The notes: generated from the letters alone by a model not told the origin. DNA of 64,000 nucleotides from Bacteroidota bacterium (GCA_008933805.1 WBUH01000005.1:192822-256821); one strand, 5' to 3'. Counted from the stretch's first letter, positions 53,497 to 63,177 are shown. A program made the numbers and translations.

Positions 53497-53940
53497 TTAC
53501 ACCGGAAATTCGCACAATTGCCAGTAGTTGCTTAATGCCGCTACTGCACCCATAAATTTATCCATGGATAATGGTTTCAAAATGTAGCCTGCCACGTTAA
53601 GGTTATAGGCCTCAATAATGTCATTGTCTTTATTTGAGGTTGTCATTACAAAAACACTCAATTGATGCAGCTTATCGTCTTTTCTCAACTCTTTCAAAAA
53701 CTCAATGCCGTTCATTTTAGGCATATTCAAGTCAAGTAAAATGATTTTAGGCATAGGTTTATCATCCGTGCCGCAGCTACGCAAAATCTCAAGCGCCTCT
53801 ATCCCATTTCCTGCCAAATACAACGGGTTATTGATATTGTTTTTTTTAAACGCCCGTTTAATATTCATCACATCCACTTCATCGTCTTCTACCAGCATTA
53901 TGCTGATTATTTTACCACTCACCATAATCATTTCGTTCAT
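53497..53940 (-). CDS. Single-domain response regulator (Rcp1-like)
   Basis: A 147-residue receiver domain with acidic pocket VEDDEVDVMNIKRAF (about 17-31), phospho-acceptor D70 (KIILLDLNMPKMNG), Thr in VMTTSN and Lys in YILKPL. The VEDD-ID/VDVMNIKRAFKK pattern is that of Rcp1-type receivers that partner hybrid kinases. It is first in the operon with the hybrid kinase and is its likely phosphate partner. MVSGKIIS at residue 6 is an alternative start. Confidence 0.93.
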   Translation of the reverse strand: MNEMIMVSGKIISIMLVEDDEVDVMNIKRAFKKNNINNPLYLAGNGIEALEILRSCGTDDKPMPKIILLDLNMPKMNGIEFLKELRKDDKLHQLSVFVMTTSNKDNDIIEAYNLNVAGYILKPLSMDKFMGAVAALSNYWQLCEFPV

Positions 53941-54103
53941 GCTTCAAAATAGGTATTTTTTCCTATTTCTTCATCTTATTTTTTTAAGGGTCAATAATAT
54001 ACAAATCTCCATATAAAAATTTACTTTAAGTAGTCGTTAGTTTTAAAAAATTGAGCATTTAAGCCCGTTTAGTACGAATAAGAACAATAAGGAGGTATAT
54101 ACG

Positions 54104-54111
54104 TATCTTTG
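54104..54111 (+). promoter_or_regulatory. -7 box of rlmN, almost touching the start codon
   Basis: TATCTTTG matches TAnnTTTG and ends six bases before the ATG (54118). An AAGGAGG at 54089-54095 lies upstream of the box and cannot serve as ribosome-binding site if transcription starts here. Confidence 0.6.
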
Positions 54112-54117
54112 TGCCAA

Positions 54118-55161
54118 ATGGATTTATCTCAAAAAACAGACGTGCGTTCGCTAACACTTCCTCAATTACAGGAACACATGGTAGCAGCGGGCGAGAAAGC
54201 ATTTAGGGCCAAACAAGTTTATGAATGGCTGTGGAAAAAAAGTGCGCACAGTTTTGAGCAGATGACCAATTTGTCGAAAGAATTAAGAGTGTGGCTTACT
54301 GAAAGATACACGATAAACAACGTGAGCATTGCCACCCAACAAAAAAGCAACGACGGCACTATAAAAAATGCCTTTAAGCTATACGACGATAACATTATTG
54401 AGGGGGTTTTGATACCCACTACCGACCGTATGACGGCTTGCGTGAGCAGCCAAGTAGGGTGCAGCCTTACGTGCAAGTTTTGCGCTACGGGGTATATGGA
54501 CCGTAAACGCAACCTGAATGCGGATGAGATTTACGACCAAGTGGTGCTGATTGACAGACAGGCGCGCGAGAACTACGAAATACCACTTAGCAATATTGTG
54601 TACATGGGCATGGGCGAACCATTGCTTAACTATGCCAATGTGATGAAATCTATTGAGCGTATTACCTCGCCGGATGGTTTGGGTATGTCGCCACAACGGA
54701 TAACGGTTTCTACAGCCGGGGTTGCTAAAATGATTAAAAAAATGGCCGACGACGGGGCAAGGTTTAATCTTGCTTTATCGCTGCATGCTGCTAATGATGA
54801 AAAGCGCAACCAAATAATGCCCATTAACGAAAGTAACAATCTGGAAGTACTGGGTGAGGCATTGGCTTATTGGTACGAGAAAACAGGCAGCAGGGTTACT
54901 TTTGAATACATTGTTTTTAATCATTTTAACGACGAAATTGAGGACGCTCGCGAGTTATGGCAGTTTAGCAAAAAGCTGCCCTGCAAAATAAATCTGATTG
55001 AATACAACCCCATTAGCAATGCTGATTTCTTAAATGCCGACGGGGATAAGATTGAGAAATTTAAGACCTTTTTAGAAAACAAGGGACTGATTGTAAACAT
55101 CCGCCGCAGCCGCGGTAAAGATATTGATGCTGCATGCGGACAGCTGGCAAACAAGCACTAA
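54118..55161 (+). CDS. rlmN: Dual-specificity 23S rRNA/tRNA adenine-C2 methyltransferase
   Basis: A 347-residue radical-SAM enzyme that methylates A2503 of 23S rRNA and A37 of some tRNAs. The radical-SAM cluster motif is GCSLTCKFCATG (CxxxCxxC); other family blocks are VYMGMGEPLLNY, the catalytic methyl-carrier cysteine region near the end (DIDAACGQL) and the N-terminal RNA-binding domain (QVYEWLWKKSAHSFEQM). I chose the ATG at 54118; a TTG at 54109 three codons earlier is possible. Confidence 0.97.
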   Translation: MDLSQKTDVRSLTLPQLQEHMVAAGEKAFRAKQVYEWLWKKSAHSFEQMTNLSKELRVWLTERYTINNVSIATQQKSNDGTIKNAFKLYDDNIIEGVLIPTTDRMTACVSSQVGCSLTCKFCATGYMDRKRNLNADEIYDQVVLIDRQARENYEIPLSNIVYMGMGEPLLNYANVMKSIERITSPDGLGMSPQRITVSTAGVAKMIKKMADDGARFNLALSLHAANDEKRNQIMPINESNNLEVLGEALAYWYEKTGSRVTFEYIVFNHFNDEIEDARELWQFSKKLPCKINLIEYNPISNADFLNADGDKIEKFKTFLENKGLIVNIRRSRGKDIDAACGQLANKH

Positions 55162-55225
55162 GCCCTTTATTATCCGGCCGTTTGAAGGTTATGTAATTCT
55201 TATCGGCCTTTTCGCTTAAACTTCA

Positions 55226-55233
55226 TACCTTTG
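55226..55233 (+). promoter_or_regulatory. -7 box of the nucleotidyltransferase gene
   Basis: TACCTTTG matches TAnnTTTG and ends eight bases before the ATG at 55242, so the transcript leader would be very short. Confidence 0.6.
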
Positions 55234-55241
55234 TCTCACTT

Positions 55242-56237
55242 ATGAAAGCTATCATACCCGTAGCAGGTATCGGTACGCGACTGCGTCCACACACACATAC
55301 GCAACCAAAATCACTTATTCCGGTTGCAGGAAAACCCATTATCGCCCACATTGTTGACAACCTCAGCGAAGCGGGAATTACTGAGTTTATTTTTATCATC
55401 GGTTACCTGGGTGATAAAATTGAAAGTTATATTACCTCTAATTACCCCAACAATACCAACCATTTTGTTATACAAACCAGCGGCAAAGGCATAGGCCACG
55501 CTATATGGCTGGCTAAAGACCTTGTGAATGATGAAGATGAGGTGTTTATTGTATTGGGTGATACTATTTTTTATACCGATTTACAGAAGGTATTTAAAAG
55601 CCCTTATTCATCGTTAGGAGTGAAGAAGGTAAACGACCCCCGTGCTTTTGGTGTGGCCCAACTTAACGGTGAAGGCTTTATTACCAGCGTGGTTGAAAAA
55701 CCATCGATACCCAAAAGCAACCTTGCCCTTATCGGCGCTTATTACATTAAGCACGGCGGGGTATTAAAAGAGGCGTTAGAATATATTATTGCCAATAATA
55801 TTAAAACAAATAACGAGTTTTATCTTACCAATGCGCTAAACCACATGGCTGAGAGCGGTTATAAATTAACTGTTTTCGACGTGGATAATTGGTTTGATTG
55901 CGGCAAGAAAGATATTTTGCTTGAAACCAATGCTACCCTGCTAAAGCGGTTTAAGCTAACGGCTCCATCTACCAAACAGTACGAGAACACTATTATTATC
56001 CCTCCGGTACATATCGGCGAAGGATGCACCATAAAAAATTCAATTATCGGCCCTGATGTTTCTATCGGGGATAATGCCATTATTGAATACTCAATCGTAC
56101 GTAACTCAATTATCGGCCCTTACGCTCATATTGAGTGTGCCATACTTGAAGACTCACTGATTGGTAACGATGCCATGCTGAAAGGCCTTGTGCAAAGCCT
56201 GAATTTGGGAGACAGTACTGAGATTAATTTTCAATAA
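55242..56237 (+). CDS. Sugar-nucleotide nucleotidyltransferase
   Basis: A 331-residue enzyme of the RmlA/GlmU type that joins a sugar phosphate to an NTP. The N-terminal nucleotidyltransferase domain shows AGIGTRLRPHTHTQPKSLIPV (residues 8-28) and LGDTIFYTD; FGVAQLNGEGFITSVVEKP is the substrate part. The C-terminal third (about 250-331) holds hexapeptide repeats (VHIGEGCTI, SIIGPDVSIGDNAIIEYSI), a left-handed beta-helix often used for trimer formation. The exact sugar cannot be read from sequence; a role in surface polysaccharide is likely. It follows rlmN by 80 bases with its own promoter. Confidence 0.88.
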   Translation: MKAIIPVAGIGTRLRPHTHTQPKSLIPVAGKPIIAHIVDNLSEAGITEFIFIIGYLGDKIESYITSNYPNNTNHFVIQTSGKGIGHAIWLAKDLVNDEDEVFIVLGDTIFYTDLQKVFKSPYSSLGVKKVNDPRAFGVAQLNGEGFITSVVEKPSIPKSNLALIGAYYIKHGGVLKEALEYIIANNIKTNNEFYLTNALNHMAESGYKLTVFDVDNWFDCGKKDILLETNATLLKRFKLTAPSTKQYENTIIIPPVHIGEGCTIKNSIIGPDVSIGDNAIIEYSIVRNSIIGPYAHIECAILEDSLIGNDAMLKGLVQSLNLGDSTEINFQ

Positions 56238-56250
56238 TCTATAACACATA

Positions 56251-56290
56251 AAAAAACACCCGCTGCAAATGGTTTGCAGCGAGTGTTTTT
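56251..56290. terminator. Bidirectional terminator
   Basis: AACACCCGCTGCAAA (56256-56270) pairs with TTTGCAGCGAGTGTT (56273-56287) with one mismatch; A-run left and T-run right, between convergent genes. Confidence 0.9.
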
Positions 56291-56309
56291 GTTTATTCAA
56301 GGTATGTTA

Positions 56310-58577
56310 TTATGCTCTGTCTTGCGCATCAACCACGGCAATGGTAACCATGTTCACTATCTCGCGGATGCTGCTGCCCAACTGCAACACGTGCACGGGC
56401 TTTTTCATGCCAAGCAACACAGGGCCTATGGCCTCAAAGTTGCCGGTTTCTTGCAATAATTTATAAGCAATATTACCCGACTCAAGGTTAGGGAATATCA
56501 GGGTGTTCACGCCTTGGTCAACCAATTTGCTAAAGGGGAAGTTGTCCTTCATCAAATCATTGTTAAGGGCTACGTTGGCTTGTATATCACCATCCACAAT
56601 CAAATCAGGGTGTTTTTCGTGCAAAATTCTCACGGCCTCAGCTGTTTTCCTTGGTGTTTCGCCTTTTGCCGACCCAAAGTTTGAGTATGATAGTAACGCT
56701 ATTTTAGGCTGTATGTTGAAGCGTTTAATTTCTTCGGCTGCCAGTAACGTAATCTGTACCAACTCTTCAGCTGTTGGGTTAAGGTTTACTGTAGTATCTG
56801 CCAAAAACAACGGCCCTTTTTTGGTGCTGATAATGTACATACCCGCTACGGTGTTTACATCGCGGTGCATACCCAATACACGCAATGCCGGTACAATGGT
56901 ATTGGTGTAATTTTTTGTAAGCCCTGAGATGTAAGCATCGGCTTCCCCTGTTTCTACCATCATGCAACCAAAGTAGTTACGGTCGCGCATTACTTTGCGT
57001 GCCTCGTAAGCATTCAATCCTTTGCGCTGACGTTTTTCAAACAGTATATCGCCGTATTGTTCCAGCTTTTCTTTCTCTAAAAACGGTTCAATAATTGGGC
57101 AATCGTCAAGGTCAAGGTTGTTTTCTGCAATCAATGCCTTTATCCGCTCGTGATTACCTAATAATATCGGATGCGCAATCCCTTCTTCTTTTAGTATGTG
57201 GGCTGCTCGCAATATCTTTTGATTGTCGGCTTCGCCAAATACCACTTTTTTAGGGTCTTTGCGGGCCTTCACCGTCAAGTAATTAATCAGTTTGTTTTCA
57301 AGACCCATGCGGTTTTTCAGCGATGCTTCGTAAGCATCCCAATCCGTAATAGGGTTACGGGCTACACCGCTATCCATGGCTGCTTTTGCCACAGCGGGAG
57401 CTACGGTATATATCAAACGGTCATCTATAGGCTTGGGGATAATATAGTTTTGCCCAAAGCTCATGTTCTTCTCGTTGTAGGCACGCATAACCTTATCGGG
57501 CACAGGTTCTTTGGTAAGTTGGGCCAAAGCGCGTACAGCGGCCAGCTTCATCTCTTCGTTTATCTGTGTGGCGCGCACATCCAATGCTCCCCTGAATATG
57601 AAGGGGAACCCTAAAACGTTGTTTACTTGGTTGGGATAATCACTACGGCCGGTAGCCATAATAATATCGCTGCGGGTAGCTACCGCCAACGCATAGTCAA
57701 TTTCAGGGTCGGGGTTGGCCATTGCAAACACAATAGGGTTTGCAGCCATGCCCATCAGCATCTCAGGCGTCAACACATTGCCTTTACTCAACCCTATAAA
57801 TACATCTGCTCCCTTTAACGCCTCTTCAAGCGTATTTATATCTCTATCGGTAGCAAAAAAGCTCTTATTCTCATCCAGCGAAGCATCGTCTTTGCGCAAC
57901 ACTCCCTTGCTATCCAACATCACAATATTCTCTTTTTTCACTCCCAACGAGATAAAAATGCGGGTACACGATATGGCCGAGGCACCGGCTCCGTTTACCA
58001 CCATTTTAAGGGTATCCAACGGCTTGCCTACCAGTTCAGACGCATTTAGTAATGCTGCCCCACTAATAATGGCCGTTCCGTGCTGGTCGTCGTGCATCAC
58101 GGGGATGTTCAACGACTCTTTTAGCCTACGCTCAATCTCAAAACACTCGGGTGCTTTAATATCCTCAAGGTTTATCCCGCCAAAAGTGGGCTCAAGTGCT
58201 TTTACAGTAGCTACAAACTCGTCTACACCGGTACAGTTCAGTTCAATATCAAATACATCAATATCCGCAAATATCTTGAACAGAATACCCTTACCTTCCA
58301 TTACGGGTTTTGAAGCCTCAGGACCCAAATTTCCAAGCCCAAGTACCGCAGTACCGTTTGATATTACTGCCACCAAATTGCCTTTGGCAGTATAGCGGTA
58401 CACGTTTGCGGGGTCTTCTTGTATTTTTAAACAAGGCTCGGCAACACCGGGCGAGTATGCAAGGCTAAGGTCGCGTTGCGTAAGAGTGGGTTTAGTAGGT
58501 ACAACTTCTATTTTACCGGGACGGCCTTCCTCGTGATATCGCAAGGCCTCCTGTTTCATATTTTGATTTTCGCTCAT
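56310..58577 (-). CDS. maeB: NADP-dependent malic enzyme (MaeB type)
   Basis: A 755-residue enzyme that decarboxylates malate to pyruvate with NADP. Residues 1-420 are the malic enzyme part (SLAYSPGVAEPC, ADIDVFDIELN, KAPECFEIER, MHDDQHGTAI, GAGASAISC), residues 430-755 the phosphotransacetylase-like part that serves regulation in MaeB (KVVFGEADNQKILRAAHIL). The length matches the family. It is divergent from the TPR kinase gene and convergent with the nucleotidyltransferase. Confidence 0.95.
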   Translation of the reverse strand: MSENQNMKQEALRYHEEGRPGKIEVVPTKPTLTQRDLSLAYSPGVAEPCLKIQEDPANVYRYTAKGNLVAVISNGTAVLGLGNLGPEASKPVMEGKGILFKIFADIDVFDIELNCTGVDEFVATVKALEPTFGGINLEDIKAPECFEIERRLKESLNIPVMHDDQHGTAIISGAALLNASELVGKPLDTLKMVVNGAGASAISCTRIFISLGVKKENIVMLDSKGVLRKDDASLDENKSFFATDRDINTLEEALKGADVFIGLSKGNVLTPEMLMGMAANPIVFAMANPDPEIDYALAVATRSDIIMATGRSDYPNQVNNVLGFPFIFRGALDVRATQINEEMKLAAVRALAQLTKEPVPDKVMRAYNEKNMSFGQNYIIPKPIDDRLIYTVAPAVAKAAMDSGVARNPITDWDAYEASLKNRMGLENKLINYLTVKARKDPKKVVFGEADNQKILRAAHILKEEGIAHPILLGNHERIKALIAENNLDLDDCPIIEPFLEKEKLEQYGDILFEKRQRKGLNAYEARKVMRDRNYFGCMMVETGEADAYISGLTKNYTNTIVPALRVLGMHRDVNTVAGMYIISTKKGPLFLADTTVNLNPTAEELVQITLLAAEEIKRFNIQPKIALLSYSNFGSAKGETPRKTAEAVRILHEKHPDLIVDGDIQANVALNNDLMKDNFPFSKLVDQGVNTLIFPNLESGNIAYKLLQETGNFEAIGPVLLGMKKPVHVLQLGSSIREIVNMVTIAVVDAQDRA

Positions 58578-58685
58578 GGTTTATACTTTCACAACAAGTA
58601 ACGGGGCAAAAATAGAAATGTTTTGTAGTGGTGGGCAGTTAAATGTGCAGTAATTTGATGTTTAGTTTTTTGCGTTTTTTTTGTT

Positions 58686-58693
58686 TATTTTTG
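58686..58693 (+). promoter_or_regulatory. -7 box of the TPR histidine kinase gene
   Basis: TATTTTTG matches TAnnTTTG, 25 bases before the GTG start. Confidence 0.5.
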
Positions 58694-58718
58694 CGAAATT
58701 TTAAAAAACTCTGTACTA

Positions 58719-60812
58719 GTGCTTTCACAACAAAAGCAGCACATCTTGTTATTTTTTGTATTTGCCGTTGGCTTTATCATGCCCGCGTGCAAACAAAGTA
58801 ACAGTTTGCATGAGCGGGAGCTTAAAATAAGTGAACTTGATTCGCTTGTTGAGATAACTCACGCCATGATTGATACAGGTTATAAGTCGAACTATGAGCC
58901 ATTGAAGCAACGCCTTACTGAGCTTGAGAAGAAGTGCATTGAAACAGGAAATAAAGAGGGGCAGGCCAGGGTTTATCTTATGCTGGGTTCTATGGAGCGC
59001 TGGCGACAAAATTATCTGGAAGGATTAAACTGGTGCCACAAGGCTTACGAGGTAATAAAATCTTCGGGTACATCATCAGAGCTGGATGTGATGCTCGAAA
59101 TCGGTGATATTTACCGTGATTTAAACAAAAAGCGTTTAGCCAATGAATTTTATTTATTGGCGTATGATTTTGCCAAACAGCACAGCGATTTTTTAACACA
59201 GGCTTTTGTTACCAACCGTTTGGGTACCATTTTTTATGCCCAACACGATTATACGCTTGCCCTCGAAAACTTTAAGCACACGCTAACAGCCATAAGGTCG
59301 GCCAATTTTGACGGAGAGCATAAAACAAAATGGGTGCAAGTGTATAACAACATTGCGTTGTGCTATGTGCAAAAGGGTTTTTACGACTCGGCTTTGTTTT
59401 ACTACGATAGTGCCTTAACTAAAACCCAAAGCCTTGACTCTAAGATAAAAGAGAATGCTTACGGGGTAGTTAGCGGCAACATTGGCCGGTTGTTTCAATT
59501 GAAGGGTGAATACGAGGCTGCAACGGAACGCTTACACACCAATATAGCCATTAACAGCAGGCCTAATTTTGATAATGGTGATGCGGTTACCTCGTATACT
59601 TACCTGTTGGAAATATATAACGAGCTTGACAGCATTGATGCCTTTGAGACCAATATTGAAAAAGCGATAGACTTTACATTTAAAGTTAAGCAATCGCGGA
59701 TGAAAGAATGGCGGGCTCGCTTGTATGGTTTAATGTCGGCTTTTCAGGCTAAGAGGGGCAACTACAAAAGTGCACATCATTTTCAAAGCCAGCAAATGGC
59801 CTTGGTAGATTCTATTACCAAGATAAACGAAGCTGAAAACCTGCAAGACATGATTCTCTTTAGGGAACTGAACGAGAAAACCAAAATGGTTGAGCTTCTG
59901 GAAGCGGATAACGCCTCTAACCAACTGAGACTGCAAACGTTTATTGCCATATCGGTGTTGGTGGTGGTTATTCTGGTGATTGTGGTGTTCTTTATGAACG
60001 TTTACCGCAAAAACCTAAAAGAGCAGAAGAAACTGAACGAACAAGTGGCACTGCAAAATGAGCAGATTACATTGAATACTATCGACCTTGAGCAGGCGAT
60101 AGAGGAAATGAAGTTGCTTAATACTGAAAAGAACCGCATGCTGGGCATGGTGGCTCATGATTTAAGGGGGCCGATTTATAATATTACAGGAGTGCTGCAA
60201 TTACTTGAAGGCTCGGAGAGTTTTGCTCAAATGAACGATGCTGATGTGCAGTTGGTTGAATTGATTAAACGCTCTTGCGAGAATGCACTGGATGTGATAA
60301 ATGATTTGCTGGATGCTGCGCACCTTGATAATGGCGGGCTTGAGATTGAGAAGAGCGACCAGCAACTTGCAGAAATAATACGCAGCACGGTGCGTTTGTA
60401 TGAAAACCGCGCCCAACAAAAACAAATTACGATTGAATTTAGCGACCCTAAAGAGGTGATAACTGCGTTTGTAAGCAAAGAAAAAATGACCCGAGCGGTG
60501 GGCAATTTGCTTTCAAATGCTATAAAATTCAGCCATGCCAATAGTATTATCCGTATTGTACTTTCAGAAGTAAACGGGCATGCGCTTATCTCTATTGCCG
60601 ATGAAGGCATGGGTATACCTGAAAAACTGCGGAATGCTATCTACGATAAATTTACCATGGCCAAGCGGCACGGCACAGAGGGAGAAAAACCCGTGGGTCT
60701 AGGTATGTCTATCGTTAAACAGATTGTAGATGCACACAACGGCCGCATTTGGTTTGACACCGAAGTGAACCGCGGTACTACCTTCTATATCGAAATCCCT
60801 TTGAAAGGTTAA
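58719..60812 (+). CDS. TPR-containing sensor histidine kinase lipoprotein
   Basis: A 697-residue kinase with a periplasmic sensor part. Lipoprotein-type signal (MPACKQ), then about 340 residues of tetratricopeptide repeats (for example AYDFAKQHSDFLTQAFVTNRLGTI-like units) as sensor, one membrane helix (about 406-428, VLVVVILVIVVFFMNV), a coiled coil, HisKA with H480 (GMVAHDLRGPIYNI) and HATPase_c (NLLSNAIKFS, DEGMGIP, GLGMSIVKQI). The periplasmic TPRs likely detect a protein or peptide in the envelope. No regulator is adjacent. Its 3' end overlaps the patatin gene on the other strand by four bases. Confidence 0.9.
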   Translation: MLSQQKQHILLFFVFAVGFIMPACKQSNSLHERELKISELDSLVEITHAMIDTGYKSNYEPLKQRLTELEKKCIETGNKEGQARVYLMLGSMERWRQNYLEGLNWCHKAYEVIKSSGTSSELDVMLEIGDIYRDLNKKRLANEFYLLAYDFAKQHSDFLTQAFVTNRLGTIFYAQHDYTLALENFKHTLTAIRSANFDGEHKTKWVQVYNNIALCYVQKGFYDSALFYYDSALTKTQSLDSKIKENAYGVVSGNIGRLFQLKGEYEAATERLHTNIAINSRPNFDNGDAVTSYTYLLEIYNELDSIDAFETNIEKAIDFTFKVKQSRMKEWRARLYGLMSAFQAKRGNYKSAHHFQSQQMALVDSITKINEAENLQDMILFRELNEKTKMVELLEADNASNQLRLQTFIAISVLVVVILVIVVFFMNVYRKNLKEQKKLNEQVALQNEQITLNTIDLEQAIEEMKLLNTEKNRMLGMVAHDLRGPIYNITGVLQLLEGSESFAQMNDADVQLVELIKRSCENALDVINDLLDAAHLDNGGLEIEKSDQQLAEIIRSTVRLYENRAQQKQITIEFSDPKEVITAFVSKEKMTRAVGNLLSNAIKFSHANSIIRIVLSEVNGHALISIADEGMGIPEKLRNAIYDKFTMAKRHGTEGEKPVGLGMSIVKQIVDAHNGRIWFDTEVNRGTTFYIEIPLKG

Positions 60813-63025
60813 TCGGGTTGTCCGTTAATCTTCTTAATCAGTTTTCTTAAGTTTTGGTTAGAATCTATACGTTGATCCATCCGACGCAATGTTGTATCTG
60901 ATATCACCCAGTTCATAGAAAACGAAGTTGTATCAGCGGGATGTTTCATGTCGTAAAGATTAATCTTCGTCCAACAGTTAGAGCAATTAGTATTTGCATA
61001 GGTTTGAACAAACGAGCGAAGACGATCGTTGTTTACGTTGGTTTGTTGCCCATACGACCCTGATAGCGTTATTAAAGGGGTAAACAAATCGTTTACCAAC
61101 GGGTGCATCCTGCTGGGCTCTGTTGCACCGCCTTCAGAGTTAGAAATATGTATGATGTGGAACTCAATTTTATTTCTAATTGGCCTGTAGAAGGTGTCTT
61201 TTGCCATCAACCCGTTTAGGTACGAAATGGTTTCCAGCACAATACCCGCCCCTGAGTTATCAAAATATCCGCCATCAACAAAATACTCGTTCTTAATATC
61301 TGCCGCAGGGCTAATGTATGGGAAACGGGCACTCAATACTGCTGCCGAGCTATAGTGAATACTGCCAAAGTGCGGAGTATCGTCCATCATGCCCAATACA
61401 TCAATACGGGTAGTGTATCGGTTGTTTACGGCCACATTACCTATTACACCGGGCGAACCATCTTTAACACGGGTGGTGTTGATAAAGAACAACGGTAGCT
61501 TGCCTAAACTATCATTAAAACTGGAAATGTAATCAGCGTACGGTTTGGCAAACAAGTTCCCCATAAAGTGGTCGTGATTAGGTTCTTCCATTGATATTTC
61601 AAGAGCTGCGCTGCGGTCTTCTATACCACTTAGCACCAAAATATGTCTGAAATAGTCAGGCCCCAGAAGGTGTGAAATGGTTGATGATAAGAAATCACTT
61701 TGCAAAAAGGCACTGCCCTCTTCTTGGTAATTCATTCCTCTAAATGACGGGTTGCGCAAAGAACTGTCCATTAATGCATAGAAAACTGCGTTCCCTACAC
61801 TACCGCCCGAAGCTCCTGAAAGGCAGAACAAGTGACGGCCGAATTTTCCGTTAGTTTCTGTTTGCAAACGTCCTAACGCCGAAGCCACCCAATACCCTGA
61901 ACGTGAAGCTCCACCGTCTGACAATACAAAGTACACAGGGAATTTTTTACCTGAGTCTAATGCTTCAATGGCTCCAAGGTTATTAGTAAACCATTGTTTT
62001 GAATAGTCTGCTATGTTTTTCCTGTGGTCATATACTTTACCCGCTGTTTCTTCTCTGCGCAGCTTGTAAGGGCTGCTAAACATTCCGATAACTATAGCCA
62101 ATCCCCATAAAATAAAATGCAGGTTAATACGCCTCCATATTGTAATCATTGACACTATTTGCAAGAAGCCCAATAGCACACCAAAACTAAGCATTACAAT
62201 GTTGAACGGCCCGACTGCTCTGGCCCAACCGCCTGAGAATATGGCAGCAAGGTAAAAGACCAATGGAATAATGGCTATTATATTAAACCCTTTGAAAAAG
62301 GGCACCTCATTTTTAGGGAGGGTAATAATTTTTATTTTCTTAAGCAGCGTAATAGTCACATACTCATTGCTATTGTTGGCATCAAGGTTTTTTCGACGCA
62401 GGTGATTCCATGCTAAAAATGCAGTTTGTGCTACCCAAAGAGCTACCAACTGCACCCACAAATTGCGGTTAATAGTGCCCTTGGCTGACAGAAGGTACAC
62501 TACTACCAATATTATAGCAAACGCAATAAGGGCAATCCATGTACTGCCTGCCTTGTAGCTTCGGTTGGTGTTATTAAACAGCTTATAAATACCAAAATAT
62601 ATGGCCACTTGCGCCACCAAAAGGGCTGTAATCCACCATCCATCGTTTTCAGTACCAAAATACGGGTGGTTTATAATGGCTGCCTCTACCGCAAAAAAGG
62701 TAGCATAGCCCAACACGCGGGGAAACACATTGTACCAAAACTCGCTGGCTTGTCGTTCGCTTGCTTCCTGCAACTCCAAGGGTTGTCTTTCTGTTTTAAT
62801 ATAAACTATCAGCCTTGATGTGTACCATGCCATAAAGGCCAAAAAGGCCACCGCCAGGGCTAATAACGTTGCCGAATCACGGTGCTGAACGGCTATTAAC
62901 AATACGTCTTGCCCTTGTGATAAGGAGCCGAAAACAATAGCAGTTAATAGGATGAATAAAATAGCAGGGAAAAGCAGCCATACCATTGATAGTATTTTGC
63001 TGAAATGCTGTAAAACGCGGTTCAT
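60809..63025 (-). CDS. Membrane-anchored patatin-like phospholipase
   Basis: A 738-residue protein. The N-terminal half (1-345) has about nine membrane helices with no named domain. The C-terminal half is a patatin-like acyl hydrolase: oxyanion motif D370-GGASR, nucleophile S406 in LSGASGGSVG, and catalytic D584 in VDGGYFDNSG. Such enzymes hydrolyse phospholipids or other acyl esters. Fusion to a multi-helix membrane domain is unusual; the fused part may place the lipase at the inner membrane. It is followed downstream by the TPR kinase gene in opposite direction. Confidence 0.88.
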   Translation of the reverse strand: MNRVLQHFSKILSMVWLLFPAILFILLTAIVFGSLSQGQDVLLIAVQHRDSATLLALAVAFLAFMAWYTSRLIVYIKTERQPLELQEASERQASEFWYNVFPRVLGYATFFAVEAAIINHPYFGTENDGWWITALLVAQVAIYFGIYKLFNNTNRSYKAGSTWIALIAFAIILVVVYLLSAKGTINRNLWVQLVALWVAQTAFLAWNHLRRKNLDANNSNEYVTITLLKKIKIITLPKNEVPFFKGFNIIAIIPLVFYLAAIFSGGWARAVGPFNIVMLSFGVLLGFLQIVSMITIWRRINLHFILWGLAIVIGMFSSPYKLRREETAGKVYDHRKNIADYSKQWFTNNLGAIEALDSGKKFPVYFVLSDGGASRSGYWVASALGRLQTETNGKFGRHLFCLSGASGGSVGNAVFYALMDSSLRNPSFRGMNYQEEGSAFLQSDFLSSTISHLLGPDYFRHILVLSGIEDRSAALEISMEEPNHDHFMGNLFAKPYADYISSFNDSLGKLPLFFINTTRVKDGSPGVIGNVAVNNRYTTRIDVLGMMDDTPHFGSIHYSSAAVLSARFPYISPAADIKNEYFVDGGYFDNSGAGIVLETISYLNGLMAKDTFYRPIRNKIEFHIIHISNSEGGATEPSRMHPLVNDLFTPLITLSGSYGQQTNVNNDRLRSFVQTYANTNCSNCWTKINLYDMKHPADTTSFSMNWVISDTTLRRMDQRIDSNQNLRKLIKKINGQPD

Positions 63026-63120
63026 GATAGGTTTAGTTTTGATTATAGTGTGGCTAACTTATGTATTTTTTTTCATTTTTGAACACGCATTTCTTGGGTA
63101 CGGTACGTTTTAAAATAAGA

Positions 63121-63150
63121 AACCCCCTTGCCCGAAAGGGCAAGAGGGTT
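63121..63150 (-). terminator. Terminator of ftsH
   Basis: AACCC-CTTGCCC-GAAA-GGGCAAG-GGGTT, with the A-rich left flank giving a T-rich minus-strand tail. Confidence 0.85.
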
Positions 63151-63177
63151 TATAAATATAAATAAGTACAGTGTTAA

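Noticed and set aside
57715-58395. 226-codon plus-strand frame within maeB
   Set aside because: Antisense shadow of a well-conserved enzyme gene; no start signal or family.
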